24,393 nt of DNA from Candidatus Rifleibacteriota bacterium (GCA_029560455.1 JAKQKW010000113.1:1-24393), one strand, 5' to 3'. Counted from the first letter of the stretch, positions 7,161-15,469 are shown. The notes: a model not told the origin generated them from the sequence alone. Translations and numbers: made by a program.

Positions 7161-8121
7161 CTTCAGATTCATCCTGGGGAATTGGCATGTTGGGCTGGGT
7201 GTTGGTTTCGTGTCGCATTTCCCTGGCCTGGTTAACGAACCAGAGAATAATCCCCTGGGCGCTCTGACTGCCGTAAATGATCTGTTCAAGATACTTGTTG
7301 CTTTCGTCGAATTTGCCGAGCAGACGGTTGGCGCCGGCGAGAATGTACATGATCTCAAACACCCGCGATTGCGGAATGTTTTCTTTCGGAATTCTCGTGC
7401 CATCTGGCATAAAGGCGTCGTCAACGCTGGTGGCGGCATTGGTGATCGTCAGAAATGAAACAGCCTCGGTGAGGTAGGCTTTTTCGAAATCTCTGTAGCG
7501 CTGCTGAAGTGCCGGATCTGTTGCCAGTTCAGCGGCGTCGCGGGCTGTCCAGGCGGCGTTGAGATAGGTGTAGCCAAGCAGACGGTGGTTGGCTTTGCGT
7601 GCTTTGCAACATATTGCTGCCAGTTCCCAGCTGCGGATAGCGGCTTCAAGGTCACCGTCTTTCTGTAGTTCGTTAAAGGGCTTCCCTTTGTCTTTGAGAC
7701 CGCCGGCAACTCTTTCAAGCAGGGGCTTGATCTGTCGCAGAATGGCAATATTGGTTGGTGTCAGTTCTTTGAGCTTTTCTGCTTCAATATCCTTCCAGAT
7801 CTGCTGGCCAGAAGAAGCGGCTCTGACGCGGCTGGCGGCATCCCACTGTGAGCGGTGGTTGTCGAGCAGAGCCTTGCGTCTGGCTTCAATTTCTGACATC
7901 AGCGGGCAGAAATACTTGTCCTCGGCAGCGTAATAGCAGTGAGGACAGACACAAACATTGAAATAGCGAGGGTTAATGTTGCCAAGATAAACCGGGCGAT
8001 AATCGATATCGCGTTTATCAAGGCTGAACTGCTTCTTTTTCAGCAGGTAGCGCTTGAACTCCTTGCCGCAGATTGGACAGACAATGTCTTTCGGTAGAAA
8101 TAGTTTATCGTTTAGAGCCAT
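7144..8121 (-). CDS. DUF2225 zinc-ribbon/helical-repeat protein
   Basis: 325 aa. Two cysteine pairs at the N-terminus (C15xxC18 in CPICGKEF, C59xxC62 in CVCPHCYYAAE) surround a DIDYRPVYLGNINPRYF segment. This is the signature of DUF2225, probably a zinc ribbon. The remaining 250 residues are helical and TPR-like (AIRSWELAAICCKARKANHR, AYLTEAVSFL, KYLEQIIYGS). The C-terminus is very acidic (DESEDEDLE). The function of the family is unknown. I start at the ATG at 8121; an in-frame TTG exists at 8154 but family sequence begins after the ATG, and only a weak GGTG ribosome site precedes it. A 60-base gap separates it from the QueE-like gene, with a weak possible promoter (TTGCGA-17-TATGGT) in the tail of that gene. 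Confidence 0.8.
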   Translation of the reverse strand: MALNDKLFLPKDIVCPICGKEFKRYLLKKKQFSLDKRDIDYRPVYLGNINPRYFNVCVCPHCYYAAEDKYFCPLMSEIEARRKALLDNHRSQWDAASRVRAASSGQQIWKDIEAEKLKELTPTNIAILRQIKPLLERVAGGLKDKGKPFNELQKDGDLEAAIRSWELAAICCKARKANHRLLGYTYLNAAWTARDAAELATDPALQQRYRDFEKAYLTEAVSFLTITNAATSVDDAFMPDGTRIPKENIPQSRVFEIMYILAGANRLLGKFDESNKYLEQIIYGSQSAQGIILWFVNQAREMRHETNTQPNMPIPQDESEDEDLE

Positions 8122-8181
8122 AATCGCACCGTCATTTCTGGGTAGGTTAAACAAATAAATTTACACTACCATATCTTAAAT

Positions 8182-8907
8182 TTACAGAATTCGCAACAGT
8201 TTATGAACCTGAGGAATCCATCGCACCTGTTGGAAAAAAGGTCTGAACAGTTGAATCCAGTCAATTATGTTCCCGGTGTCCCAGTCACTGATATGGGCGG
8301 GAAAAATTGCGCATGGCTGCAAAACCAGCGTGTAATCGTCGACCTGCATGCTTTCGAGCATAGCGATCAATTTTGTCGGGTCGTCATCCGCATCGATGGC
8401 GAGTCGAAAATATGTGGTTTCAGGGCTGGTGACAGAGATTATTTTTTCCAGCGTTTTCTGGTAGCGGCTGCAGGTTTTTTCCTGAAAACATCTGAGGTCG
8501 ATGCACCAGCGGCTGACCAGAGAATTCAGCTTCTCGAAGCCTGACAGCGGAGCTCCGGTGGTCTGCACAAAGGTGTCTATACGGTTTTTTTTGAGAATAT
8601 GCAGCAGTTCGCAGAGAAAGTCTGCCTGCTGGAGCGGTTCTTCGCCGATGAAAGAGACGGTGAAAAAACGGTCTAGCGCAAATGTCTCTGACAAAAGTTG
8701 AAAAAAGCGCAAAGGTGTGACCGGGTTGCGGGCAAAATGATTGCGCGACCCGGGCAGGGTTTTTATGACAAAGGTTGGTTCTTCTGCCTGTCCTTCAGTG
8801 ACCGCAGCCAGTCTGACAAAAAGCTGCATTGTGCCGACATGCAGCCCTTCACCCTGAATTGAAGCAAAGACTTCGCTGATTCTACCCCTGGTTTTTGATG
8901 GTTTCAA
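8182..8907 (-). CDS. QueE-like (7-carboxy-7-deazaguanine synthase family) protein lacking Fe-S cysteines
   Basis: 241 aa. ISEVFASIQGEGLHVGTMQL (10-29) followed by FVRLAA is the characteristic start of QueE, the radical-SAM enzyme that makes 7-carboxy-7-deazaguanine for queuosine and related pathways. The C-terminal PQVHKLL (232-238) also matches the family. However, the stretch after FVRLA, which should carry CxxxCxxC for the 4Fe-4S cluster, has no cysteine at all (residues 31-53). The SAM-binding GGEP motif reads GEEPL (88-92), and the later ETNGT-like position reads QTTGAP. Six cysteines occur further on, three as CX4CX5C at 135-146. A radical-SAM reaction by the usual mechanism looks impossible. 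The start is a TTG inside the end of ligA (26-nt overlap), chosen because the conserved motif begins at residue 10 and no ATG precedes it. Confidence 0.65.
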   Translation of the reverse strand: MKPSKTRGRISEVFASIQGEGLHVGTMQLFVRLAAVTEGQAEEPTFVIKTLPGSRNHFARNPVTPLRFFQLLSETFALDRFFTVSFIGEEPLQQADFLCELLHILKKNRIDTFVQTTGAPLSGFEKLNSLVSRWCIDLRCFQEKTCSRYQKTLEKIISVTSPETTYFRLAIDADDDPTKLIAMLESMQVDDYTLVLQPCAIFPAHISDWDTGNIIDWIQLFRPFFQQVRWIPQVHKLLRIL

Positions 8908-10924
8908 AGCTTATTCCCAGCATTTCTGCCAATTTAAATTCGTTGATGATCGGAATCTTGTGCTGCAGGGCCTTTGTTTTTTTCGTCGAAACATAGTCTT
9001 CGCCTTCAAGAGAGCCGATCAACAGATAATCGGTTTTTGGCGAAACCGAAGACTTGATCTGTCCGCCATGTGCCTTGATCAGCTCTTCGATCCTGCGGCG
9101 CGGAACCACAGCTTCACCGGTTACCACGAAAGCTTTGCCGCTAAGCTGATCGCCAGCTTTCTGACTGGCAAGTTCTTCGGCCGAAGGGCCATGCCACCAG
9201 TTTTTCAGGGCCTCGATAAAGCTGTAGTTCTGCTGGTCGCCAACAAAGTCGATTATGCAGCTGGCAACACGCTCTTTGATGCCCTCGACTTCGGTAAGCG
9301 CCTGCAGGTCAGCGGCAAGAAAGCTGGCGAACGACTGGTTGAAACGCAGCGCAATTTTTTCACTGACGACAATGCCGACGTTGCTGATGCCAAGCGCCGA
9401 AATAAGCCTGAATAGAGGCTTTGCTTTCGCTGCTGCGAGATTGCCGGCAATCTTGGCAGCTGATTTCTCGCCCATTCTTTCGATACCGGCTAATGTGGTC
9501 GCGTCGAGCGTCAGAATGTCTTCAACTTTTTTGATCACGCCTGATTCAAGCAGTCTGTCTACGAGCTGCGGGCCGAAATTTTCGATTTCCATCTGCGTGA
9601 TAAAATGAATTATGCGACGGGCAATGACCCCTCGACAGACCGGGTTCTGGCACCTGACCACTGTTGCTGTTTCGTCGTCGTCACCGCGCCCGACATAAAT
9701 TTTTTCGGCGCAGGTCGGGCAATGCTCTGGTGGGTTGATAGTCTGTTCATTGCCAGTTCTCTGATCTGGCAAGGCTTCCACGATATACGGAATAATGTAA
9801 CCTGCCTTTTCGACAATCACCCGGTCGCCAATTCTGATATCTTTTTCTCTGATCTGGTCGAGATTATGCAGCGAGGCTCGCGACACCGTCGTGCCGCCAA
9901 GCTCGACAGGCTCAAGGTGAGCCACCGGTGTGAGTTGCGACCGGCCAATCTGCCATTCAACGTTGAGCAGCCGCGATACTGCTCTTTCCTGCGGGTATTT
10001 GTAGGCGATGACCCAGCGCGGTGCTTTGGCGGTGCTGCCGAGTTCGAGCTGCCAGGCAAGATTGTCGATTTTGATGACGATGCCGTCGATATCAAAGTCG
10101 AATTCGCTGCGGCGCCGGGCAATGTCCTCGATAAATTCGCCGATTTCTTCTGTTGATCTGCAGAGGCGCCAGGCCTCATTTATCTTGAAACCAAGCTTGC
10201 CGAGATATGTTAATACTTCAGAATGTGACTTAAAGCCAAGTTCAAAGGCCTGGGCAATGCCATATGCCATTGTCTGCAGCCCGCGACTTGCGGCCACTGA
10301 AGGGTCCAGTGATTTGATCGTGCCGGCGGTGAGATTGCGGCAGTTTTTGAAAGGTTCTTCGCCATTTTCAATTTTGGCCTGGTTGAGCTTTTCAAGCACC
10401 TTGCGGGGCGTGTAAATCTCGCCGCGTACATCCATGTCGAGGGCAGAATCTATCTTCAGCGGCAATGACCTGATGGTTTTGACATTGCCGGTGATCAGAT
10501 CGCCTTCGATACCGTTGCCGCGGGTGGCCCCGCTTTGCAGAATGCCGTCGCGGTAATGAAAGGTTCCGGAAACCCCATCGATTTTCAATTCGGCTACAAC
10601 CGGAAACGGGCTGTGTCCGAGCAGCTTCTCGCAACGGGCCAACCAGTCGTTGATATCACCGGCTGAATACGAGTTCTCGATACTCATCATCGGAACCCGG
10701 TGTTTGACCGAATTGAACGAAGTAACCGATTCGCCGACCCGCTGCGTCGGCGAATCAGGAGTTACCATGTCTGGGTAGGCCGCTTCGAGATCTTTCAGCT
10801 GCTGCATCAGACGGTCGAACTCGCCGTCGGTTATCTCGGGGTTCGCTTCGACAAAATACAGGTATTCATGTCTTCTTATAAGGTTACGTAGATCGTCGAG
10901 CCTTTTTCTGACTTCGTTTTCCAT
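8882..10924 (-). CDS. ligA: NAD-dependent DNA ligase
   Basis: 680 aa, full length for LigA. It seals nicks in duplex DNA using NAD+. The Ia domain has HEYLYFVE and ITDGEFD (19-37). The adenylation motif KIDG places the nucleotidyl-lysine at K114. TRGNG follows at 134-138 (usually TRGDG), then DGIVIKID (280-287) and the OB-fold region with SRASLHNLD. The zinc finger is C402, C405, C425, C430, with a longer middle spacing than the common x14. Helix-hairpin-helix repeats lie at about 450-580, and a BRCT domain (about 593-672) ends the protein. The ATG at 10924 lies one base after the stop of the propeller gene; only a weak GGTAGA-type ribosome site precedes it. All essential residues I can identify are present apart from the Asp-to-Asn change. 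Confidence 0.96.
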   Translation of the reverse strand: MENEVRKRLDDLRNLIRRHEYLYFVEANPEITDGEFDRLMQQLKDLEAAYPDMVTPDSPTQRVGESVTSFNSVKHRVPMMSIENSYSAGDINDWLARCEKLLGHSPFPVVAELKIDGVSGTFHYRDGILQSGATRGNGIEGDLITGNVKTIRSLPLKIDSALDMDVRGEIYTPRKVLEKLNQAKIENGEEPFKNCRNLTAGTIKSLDPSVAASRGLQTMAYGIAQAFELGFKSHSEVLTYLGKLGFKINEAWRLCRSTEEIGEFIEDIARRRSEFDFDIDGIVIKIDNLAWQLELGSTAKAPRWVIAYKYPQERAVSRLLNVEWQIGRSQLTPVAHLEPVELGGTTVSRASLHNLDQIREKDIRIGDRVIVEKAGYIIPYIVEALPDQRTGNEQTINPPEHCPTCAEKIYVGRGDDDETATVVRCQNPVCRGVIARRIIHFITQMEIENFGPQLVDRLLESGVIKKVEDILTLDATTLAGIERMGEKSAAKIAGNLAAAKAKPLFRLISALGISNVGIVVSEKIALRFNQSFASFLAADLQALTEVEGIKERVASCIIDFVGDQQNYSFIEALKNWWHGPSAEELASQKAGDQLSGKAFVVTGEAVVPRRRIEELIKAHGGQIKSSVSPKTDYLLIGSLEGEDYVSTKKTKALQHKIPIINEFKLAEMLGISFETIKNQG

Positions 10925-10925
10925 T

Positions 10926-12074
10926 TCAGTCTACCATTGCTGTGTTGATAAATTGCAGACCGCGATCACTGCCGATCCAGAGAATGTCGCCACTGGCGGC
11001 AAGCTTTCTGACTCGTTCGGGCGCGCTGCCTGAGCTGGCGGTGATCAGCTGAATCCGGTCTTCTCTGATGCGCACCAGCCCGCCATCAGTGCCGGCCCAT
11101 ATTGAGTTGCGATGGGCGATCAGCGCGTTGACCCGGTTGGCCGGCAGTCCGTGAATGCGCGAATAACTCACGAGATTCGGAGTAAAATCATTGAAGAACT
11201 TTTCGACCGGAGTCGTGAGCAGCAGAACACCTCGGCCTGTACCAAGCCAGATTCGTGTTCCGTCGAAAGCGATGTCAGTGATCGGCCGCGATATGACCGA
11301 TCTGGCATGATCGATGTTTTTCCAGAGCTCGGGGTTTGATGCCGGAAAGTTGATATTCCAGATGCTGAGGCCGCGATCATGAGCTGCGACAAACCAGGTG
11401 CCCGGCCGGGCAAGGCTGTGACACCAGTTGTTGCGCAGGCCACCATTGGTGTTCGCTTCGTTTATGGTCTGAAAGCCGCTGCCGGGTTTCATGAAAGCCG
11501 CGCCGTTCTGGGTGCCGGCCCAGATTGTATTGCCATCCCAGGTGAGGCTCCAGATCAGCTGTGAGGGTAAAGAATCAGACAGTTCTGATCTGACGAACCG
11601 CCCCGAATCATTTTGCACGCACAGGCCAGTTAGGGTGCCAATCCAGAGGTCTTTGCCATCATAGGCGAGGCACTCTGCCTGCTGAAAAGGAAAACTGCCT
11701 TCTGTGATCGAAAAATTCTGCAGCTGGTCTTCTTTGATTGACGAGAGTCCTTGCTCGGTCGCGGCCCAGACAAACCCGCGCGGGTCAACCAGAATGTCAT
11801 TAACTGCTGCGGTTTTGTATAGTCGACTGAAAGGTACAGCCAGACTGCTGGTTGGCTCACCATTTTCGGAGATAAGCTTTGGAGCCTCACTGATGGCCGG
11901 GGCTGCAGCCGGAGTTGCCCCATCCTGAATCTGGCCATCTGCCGAGCCTGTCTGACTCAACGATGATTCTGGCTGATTCGGCGACTCGTTGGCTACAAGA
12001 AATGCAACCGAGACCAGAATCAGTATAAGCCAGAAAAGCCACCCTGAACTGCGGGCCGCAAAGACGTTTTTCAA
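10926..12074 (-). CDS. Membrane-anchored seven-bladed Reg_prop-type beta-propeller
   Basis: 382 aa. A membrane anchor at about 11-28 is followed by a low-complexity Ser/Ala/Pro linker (30-80). Seven repeats of the two-component-regulator propeller type follow, with hallmark W-x-G/A-T-x-x-G: VWAATEQGL, LWIGTLTGL, IWAGTQNGA, WFVAAHDRGL, IWLGTGRGV, IWAGTDGGL and LWIGSDRGL. They start near residues 91, 134, 174, 218, 265, 315 and 355, one complete seven-bladed ring. Such propellers are usually the periplasmic sensor part of hybrid histidine kinases. Here no kinase, GGDEF or other output domain is attached. The gene overlaps the binding-protein gene upstream by 4 nt (ATGA), so the two products probably act together on the outer face of the inner membrane. 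Confidence 0.8.
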   Translation of the reverse strand: MKNVFAARSSGWLFWLILILVSVAFLVANESPNQPESSLSQTGSADGQIQDGATPAAAPAISEAPKLISENGEPTSSLAVPFSRLYKTAAVNDILVDPRGFVWAATEQGLSSIKEDQLQNFSITEGSFPFQQAECLAYDGKDLWIGTLTGLCVQNDSGRFVRSELSDSLPSQLIWSLTWDGNTIWAGTQNGAAFMKPGSGFQTINEANTNGGLRNNWCHSLARPGTWFVAAHDRGLSIWNINFPASNPELWKNIDHARSVISRPITDIAFDGTRIWLGTGRGVLLLTTPVEKFFNDFTPNLVSYSRIHGLPANRVNALIAHRNSIWAGTDGGLVRIREDRIQLITASSGSAPERVRKLAASGDILWIGSDRGLQFINTAMVD

Positions 12075-13246
12075 AACAGTCCCTCCATGGTGACCGGTAT
12101 TTTCTGTCTGTCTTTGATAATGGCAATTTCTGCAGGTCTTACCTGGTTGCCGTCTTCGTCAAATCCGCCTGACCCGGCGACGCTTTCCCAGCCGTGCAGT
12201 GCCGCCAGAGCGTTGCGCGCCGAATTTCGGTCGAGATCAGAGGCTTTGAATGCGAGTGCCATAAGCATCATTGCTTCATAACCCATTGCAGCATCAGCAT
12301 CGGCCGGTTGCTCGAAAGTTTCGGCATATTCACTAAGAAAATAATCGGCTCTTTGTCCGCCAGCGCGCGGGTTGAATGGCATGGTTGTTACGACTGACTC
12401 TGAATAAACTCCGGCAAGATTAACGAATTCACCGGCGGCAAGCTGATTGCCACCTATAACCGGGCGTGCAAACCGCGCTTCGCGAAACTGTCTGAGAATC
12501 AGTGCAGAATCGGCCGCCGGCGCCAGAATCACCAGAAGGTCGGGTGAAGCGGCAATTATGGTTTCAAGCTGGCGGCGAAAATTCATTGTTCCTTTTTTGT
12601 ATGAAACTGCGGCGCAGACCTGTTGTCCTGAACGATTGGAAATTTCGATAAATCTCTGGGCGCTGTCAGGCCCGTATAGTTCCAGGTCATAAATCAGGGC
12701 CGGTTTTCGGCTGTTGAACCGCTTTAGAGCATAATCAGCGAGCGCTTCGAACTGTCTGCGGTCGTCGGTGATACTTCTGAAGGTGAAGCGGTTGCCGCTG
12801 GCCGTCGTTTCGTAGTGCGTGCAGATGCCGGTGATGAACGGAACCTGTGCTTTTTCGGCAAGGGCCTGAATTATTCTCGTGTTTGCCGGGCTGAAGCCGC
12901 CAATCAAGGCAAAAACCGAATTTTCATAAATCAGATCACGGGTGACTTCAGCTGTTTTTTCGGCCTGCCCGTGCGTGTCGCGAATCTGCAGATTCAGTCT
13001 GCGGCCGTTTATGCCCCCGAGACTGTTTATATGCCGGGCTGCAAGAGTCAGGCCGTTGAGATGATTCTCGGCCCGATGGGCATGTTCGCCGGTAAGTGGC
13101 AGAACAACGCCGATCTGCATGTCGTTAGAGCTGAATTCGATTGAATAAAAAAGAACCACCAGCAGAACCGGCACTGCCAGCAGCTGATAGATGTCGAATC
13201 GGGCAAAAAAGCCTCTAATCGGTGCGACGGATTCTGATAATTTCAT
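12071..13246 (-). CDS. Membrane-tethered LivJ-like (Peripla_BP_6) ligand-binding protein
   Basis: 391 aa. A single hydrophobic segment (about 20-36) precedes a domain of the branched-chain amino-acid binding-protein family: IGVVLPLTGEHAHRAENHLN (45-64), INSLGGINGRRLNLQIRDTH (73-92), VFALIGGFSPANTRIIQALA, then VPFITGICTHYETT and the second lobe with DLLVILAPAADSALILRQFR. Family members bind amino acids, amides, urea and similar ligands between two lobes. There is no lipobox and no cleavable-looking signal, so it is probably tethered rather than free. No LivH/M permease or LivF/G ATPase is nearby, which makes ABC transport less likely than sensing. It overlaps both neighbours by 4 nt (the 3-TM protein upstream, the propeller downstream). 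Confidence 0.85.
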   Translation of the reverse strand: MKLSESVAPIRGFFARFDIYQLLAVPVLLVVLFYSIEFSSNDMQIGVVLPLTGEHAHRAENHLNGLTLAARHINSLGGINGRRLNLQIRDTHGQAEKTAEVTRDLIYENSVFALIGGFSPANTRIIQALAEKAQVPFITGICTHYETTASGNRFTFRSITDDRRQFEALADYALKRFNSRKPALIYDLELYGPDSAQRFIEISNRSGQQVCAAVSYKKGTMNFRRQLETIIAASPDLLVILAPAADSALILRQFREARFARPVIGGNQLAAGEFVNLAGVYSESVVTTMPFNPRAGGQRADYFLSEYAETFEQPADADAAMGYEAMMLMALAFKASDLDRNSARNALAALHGWESVAGSGGFDEDGNQVRPAEIAIIKDRQKIPVTMEGLF

Positions 13247-13608
13247 ACGACACTGTTGCGGATATACGTTAATACCAGCAGGAACAGGCCCATGTAGACT
13301 GAAAGCGAGAAGAAATACAGCAGGGCAAAGAACAGAAACGGCATTTCCTTGATGACTTTGTTGAAGAATTCGTTTTCGACTTCTTTAAAAATCGTATTTT
13401 TAGATGAAAAACGGTCGAAAGCGAACACCATTATTGCGCCCAGTCCGAAAAAGCCGAGTGCAAAACCGAAACCGGCCGCAAACACCGGTGTGTACATATT
13501 CTGCGGGGCAGTAGAATAGAGCATGAACGCAACAATAAGACTGACACCGAGCAGGGTGCAGAAAACCACTGACGCCCAGAAAATCCATGCCCAGATGAAT
13601 TCTTTCAT
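13243..13608 (-). CDS. Small membrane protein with about three transmembrane segments
   Basis: 121 aa, no family recognised. Hydrophobic segments lie at about 7-29, 43-64 and 88-116, with a charged loop between the second and third (FDRFSSKNTIFKEVENEFFN). No catalytic motif is visible. The gene ends with a 4-nt overlap into the LivJ-like gene, and 8 bases separate it from the mazG-like gene upstream, so it belongs to the same transcript. It could be a membrane partner of the tethered binding protein and propeller. Confidence 0.65.
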   Translation of the reverse strand: MKEFIWAWIFWASVVFCTLLGVSLIVAFMLYSTAPQNMYTPVFAAGFGFALGFFGLGAIMVFAFDRFSSKNTIFKEVENEFFNKVIKEMPFLFFALLYFFSLSVYMGLFLLVLTYIRNSVV

Positions 13609-13616
13609 ATTCTGCT

Positions 13617-14000
13617 TTATTCCGTGGGTTTTTTCCAGGTGCCGAGATTGGCTTCAACCGGGTATTTTTTGCGATTTTTCTGCATTTTGGCCCGCATCGA
13701 CGAGGCAACATCAATTTTCAACACGTTTGCCAGACTCAGCAGATAGGCCATAACGTCAGACAGCTCTTCTGAAATCTGCTGGTGTCTGTGACTGTCAATT
13801 GCCTCATCGGCGGGCGGTGCCCACTGAAAGTGTTCGAGCAGCTCAGCGGCTTCAAGGGTAACCGACACCGCAAGGTTGCGTGGCGTATGAAACTTTTCCC
13901 AGTTTCTTTCGCTCACAAACTCGCTTACCAGCTCTTTAAGCTCGCTGACGCTGGTGGTTTCGTCTGACTGCCGGTTTGAATCTTTCTGCAACTGATGCAT
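13617..14000 (-). CDS. MazG-like nucleotide pyrophosphohydrolase
   Basis: 127 aa, single-domain size. The all-alpha NTP pyrophosphohydrolase motif is present: E50xxE53 in LEAAELLEHFQW and E79xxD82 in SEELSDVMAYLL. The WEKFHTPRNLA lead-in (34-44) resembles the iMazG/RS21-C6 (dCTP pyrophosphatase) subgroup. These enzymes cleave non-canonical or excess dNTPs to dNMP and PPi using Mg2+ held by the four acidic residues. The C-terminal KNRKKYPVEANLGTW is also typical. The gene starts 15 bases after the aminopeptidase stop with only a weak ribosome site, and 8 bases separate it from the next gene. Confidence 0.87.
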   Translation of the reverse strand: MHQLQKDSNRQSDETTSVSELKELVSEFVSERNWEKFHTPRNLAVSVTLEAAELLEHFQWAPPADEAIDSHRHQQISEELSDVMAYLLSLANVLKIDVASSMRAKMQKNRKKYPVEANLGTWKKPTE

Positions 14001-14015
14001 TGTCTGGCTTTCGTT

Positions 14016-15341
14016 TCAGCGACTACCTTCAGGTTTAACCCCGTAGACGAACATGGCGGCAGCATTCACTCGCAGAATGTTTCTGCACAGATCTTCGTTG
14101 ATGATTTCCATGGTGTCGGTGACCTGATGGTAGTTCGGGTTATTGTCAAATTCAGACTGAATGGTCAGAACTGCCGGAACTTTCTGGTTGAGAAAGGGCG
14201 CATGATCAGAACCATAGGGGTTATAACTTGTCTGAATGGTGAAATCGGCATAACTTTTTGCCAGTTCGGTCATTTTTTCGACCATCGGTTTGTTGAATGA
14301 ACTGGTTTCGATCATGACTGAGAGCGGGGCAACCGCGTCAAAGCCGATCATATCGAGGTTGAAAACCGCGCGGGTTTTTGCCTTTTCATCGCCGGGCATG
14401 GTTTTTACATAAGCTTTTGAGCCATAAAGACCCTGCTCTTCACCCATGAACAGAACAAAACGTATTGTCGCTGCCGGTTTCAGCCCGCTGTCTTTTAACA
14501 GTCTGGCAAGAGCGATGACGCCGGCTGCGCCGCTGCCGTTATCGTCGGCACCGGGGGCGTTGGTTTTCGGCTGGCGCGAAATGCTGTCGAGATGACCTAC
14601 CATCATGATCTGGCCGTATTTTTCTTCGTCGGTGCCCTTGATTTCGGCAATCAGATTGTTGGCATTGCTGCCGCCCATGCTGAACTGAGCCTGCCATACC
14701 TTGTAGCCCATGCCTTCAAGTATCTTCTGGCAGTGGTCGACCGACTGCTGCGCCGGCGCAACATAGGTGTATCTGGTCTTGAAATTTACCAGGTCGTTGA
14801 GATCGCTCATGAAGGTTTTCATGTCGAGTTTGTCGATAAATCCGGCAATTTCGTCGTCGGTCTTGAAGGTGTCTTTGTTGCCTCTGACCGGTGCTGTGAG
14901 AACTACTGTATTGCCAGGTACCGGGTCAACTCTTGTAAAATCAGAGCTTTTGGCATTGATATTCATCGCTGCGGTTTCGCCGGCAAGCAGCACGATAAAG
15001 CCGTTGCCTTTGAAAACTTCTCTGGCTCCAGGGAAGGTGGCGTCGAGAATCGCCGGGTCTTTGCTGGTGACCATGATAAGCTTTTCGCCGGGGCGCACCG
15101 GGTATGAATCGGTCGGGGCAGACTTGTTGGCTGCGTCGTTGAAGATTTCGCCACCATGAATGATCATGGTTTCACCGAATTGTGTATATTTTTCGCGGCC
15201 GGTTCCTGATTTTTTAATCAGTTCATAACCAGCTTTGGCCGGCAGAACCTGCACCCAGTCACCGGCAAATACTGCGCCGCCGGCCATAAATGCAACTGCC
15301 ATACCGAGTTTTGCGAAGCCAGATCTTGCGAAAAATTTCAT
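14016..15341 (-). CDS. Secreted M28-family zinc aminopeptidase
   Basis: 441 aa with a signal peptide (about 1-26, cleaving after AVFA). The M28 zinc site is complete: H250 and D252 in GHLDS, D266/D267 in PGADDNGSG, E301-E302 in MGEEQG, D330 in FNLDMIG and H405 in NPNYHQVTDT. It should remove N-terminal amino acids from peptides in the periplasm or outside. Residues 27-170 form an N-terminal extension of unknown role. Two ATGs are in frame, at 15347 and 15341. I choose 15341 because AAGGAG lies 7 nt before it and would touch the other. It is the first gene of the long minus-strand run and has a good sigma-70-like promoter at 15380-15408. It diverges from the pilin-like genes. Confidence 0.9.
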   Translation of the reverse strand: MKFFARSGFAKLGMAVAFMAGGAVFAGDWVQVLPAKAGYELIKKSGTGREKYTQFGETMIIHGGEIFNDAANKSAPTDSYPVRPGEKLIMVTSKDPAILDATFPGAREVFKGNGFIVLLAGETAAMNINAKSSDFTRVDPVPGNTVVLTAPVRGNKDTFKTDDEIAGFIDKLDMKTFMSDLNDLVNFKTRYTYVAPAQQSVDHCQKILEGMGYKVWQAQFSMGGSNANNLIAEIKGTDEEKYGQIMMVGHLDSISRQPKTNAPGADDNGSGAAGVIALARLLKDSGLKPAATIRFVLFMGEEQGLYGSKAYVKTMPGDEKAKTRAVFNLDMIGFDAVAPLSVMIETSSFNKPMVEKMTELAKSYADFTIQTSYNPYGSDHAPFLNQKVPAVLTIQSEFDNNPNYHQVTDTMEIINEDLCRNILRVNAAAMFVYGVKPEGSR

Positions 15342-15348
15342 CTTCATA

Positions 15349-15354
15349 CTCCTT
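15349..15354 (-). promoter_or_regulatory. Shine-Dalgarno AAGGAG that fixes the aminopeptidase start
   Basis: The minus-strand AAGGAG lies 7 nt before the ATG at 15341 but only 1 nt before the ATG at 15347, which favours the shorter reading. Confidence 0.6.
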
Positions 15355-15379
15355 GCCTGTTTACGCAGATACTTCTTTA

Positions 15380-15408
15380 ATGATAACTTATTAAAAATAG
15401 AATCTCAA
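15380..15408 (-). promoter_or_regulatory. Sigma-70-like promoter for the long minus-strand gene run
   Basis: On the minus strand TTGAGA (15408-15403), a 17-bp AT-rich spacer and TATCAT (15385-15380) each match the sigma-70 consensus at five of six bases. They lie in the divergent intergenic region, about 39 bases before the aminopeptidase ATG. A weaker plus-strand pair (TTGCCT-17-TTTAAT, near 15354) faces the pilin-like genes. Confidence 0.55.
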
Positions 15409-15469
15409 AAGTTTTGTCGCAAGTCTACCAGGAATTTTGTCAGGAAGTACGATTACGGCAGAGAATATT

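Noticed and set aside
7161..7439. N-terminal extension of the membrane TPR-like gene by 93 codons
   Set aside because: It is read out of frame within the DUF2225 gene and has biased Pro/Ser/Thr/Arg composition; the ATG at 7160 fits a normal membrane protein start.
9605..10156. Plus-strand open frame of 183 codons opposite ligA
   Set aside because: It is antisense to a highly conserved gene and shows no domain.
12071..13246. Possible ABC transporter operon around the LivJ-like protein
   Set aside because: No permease or ATPase gene lies on either side within the window.
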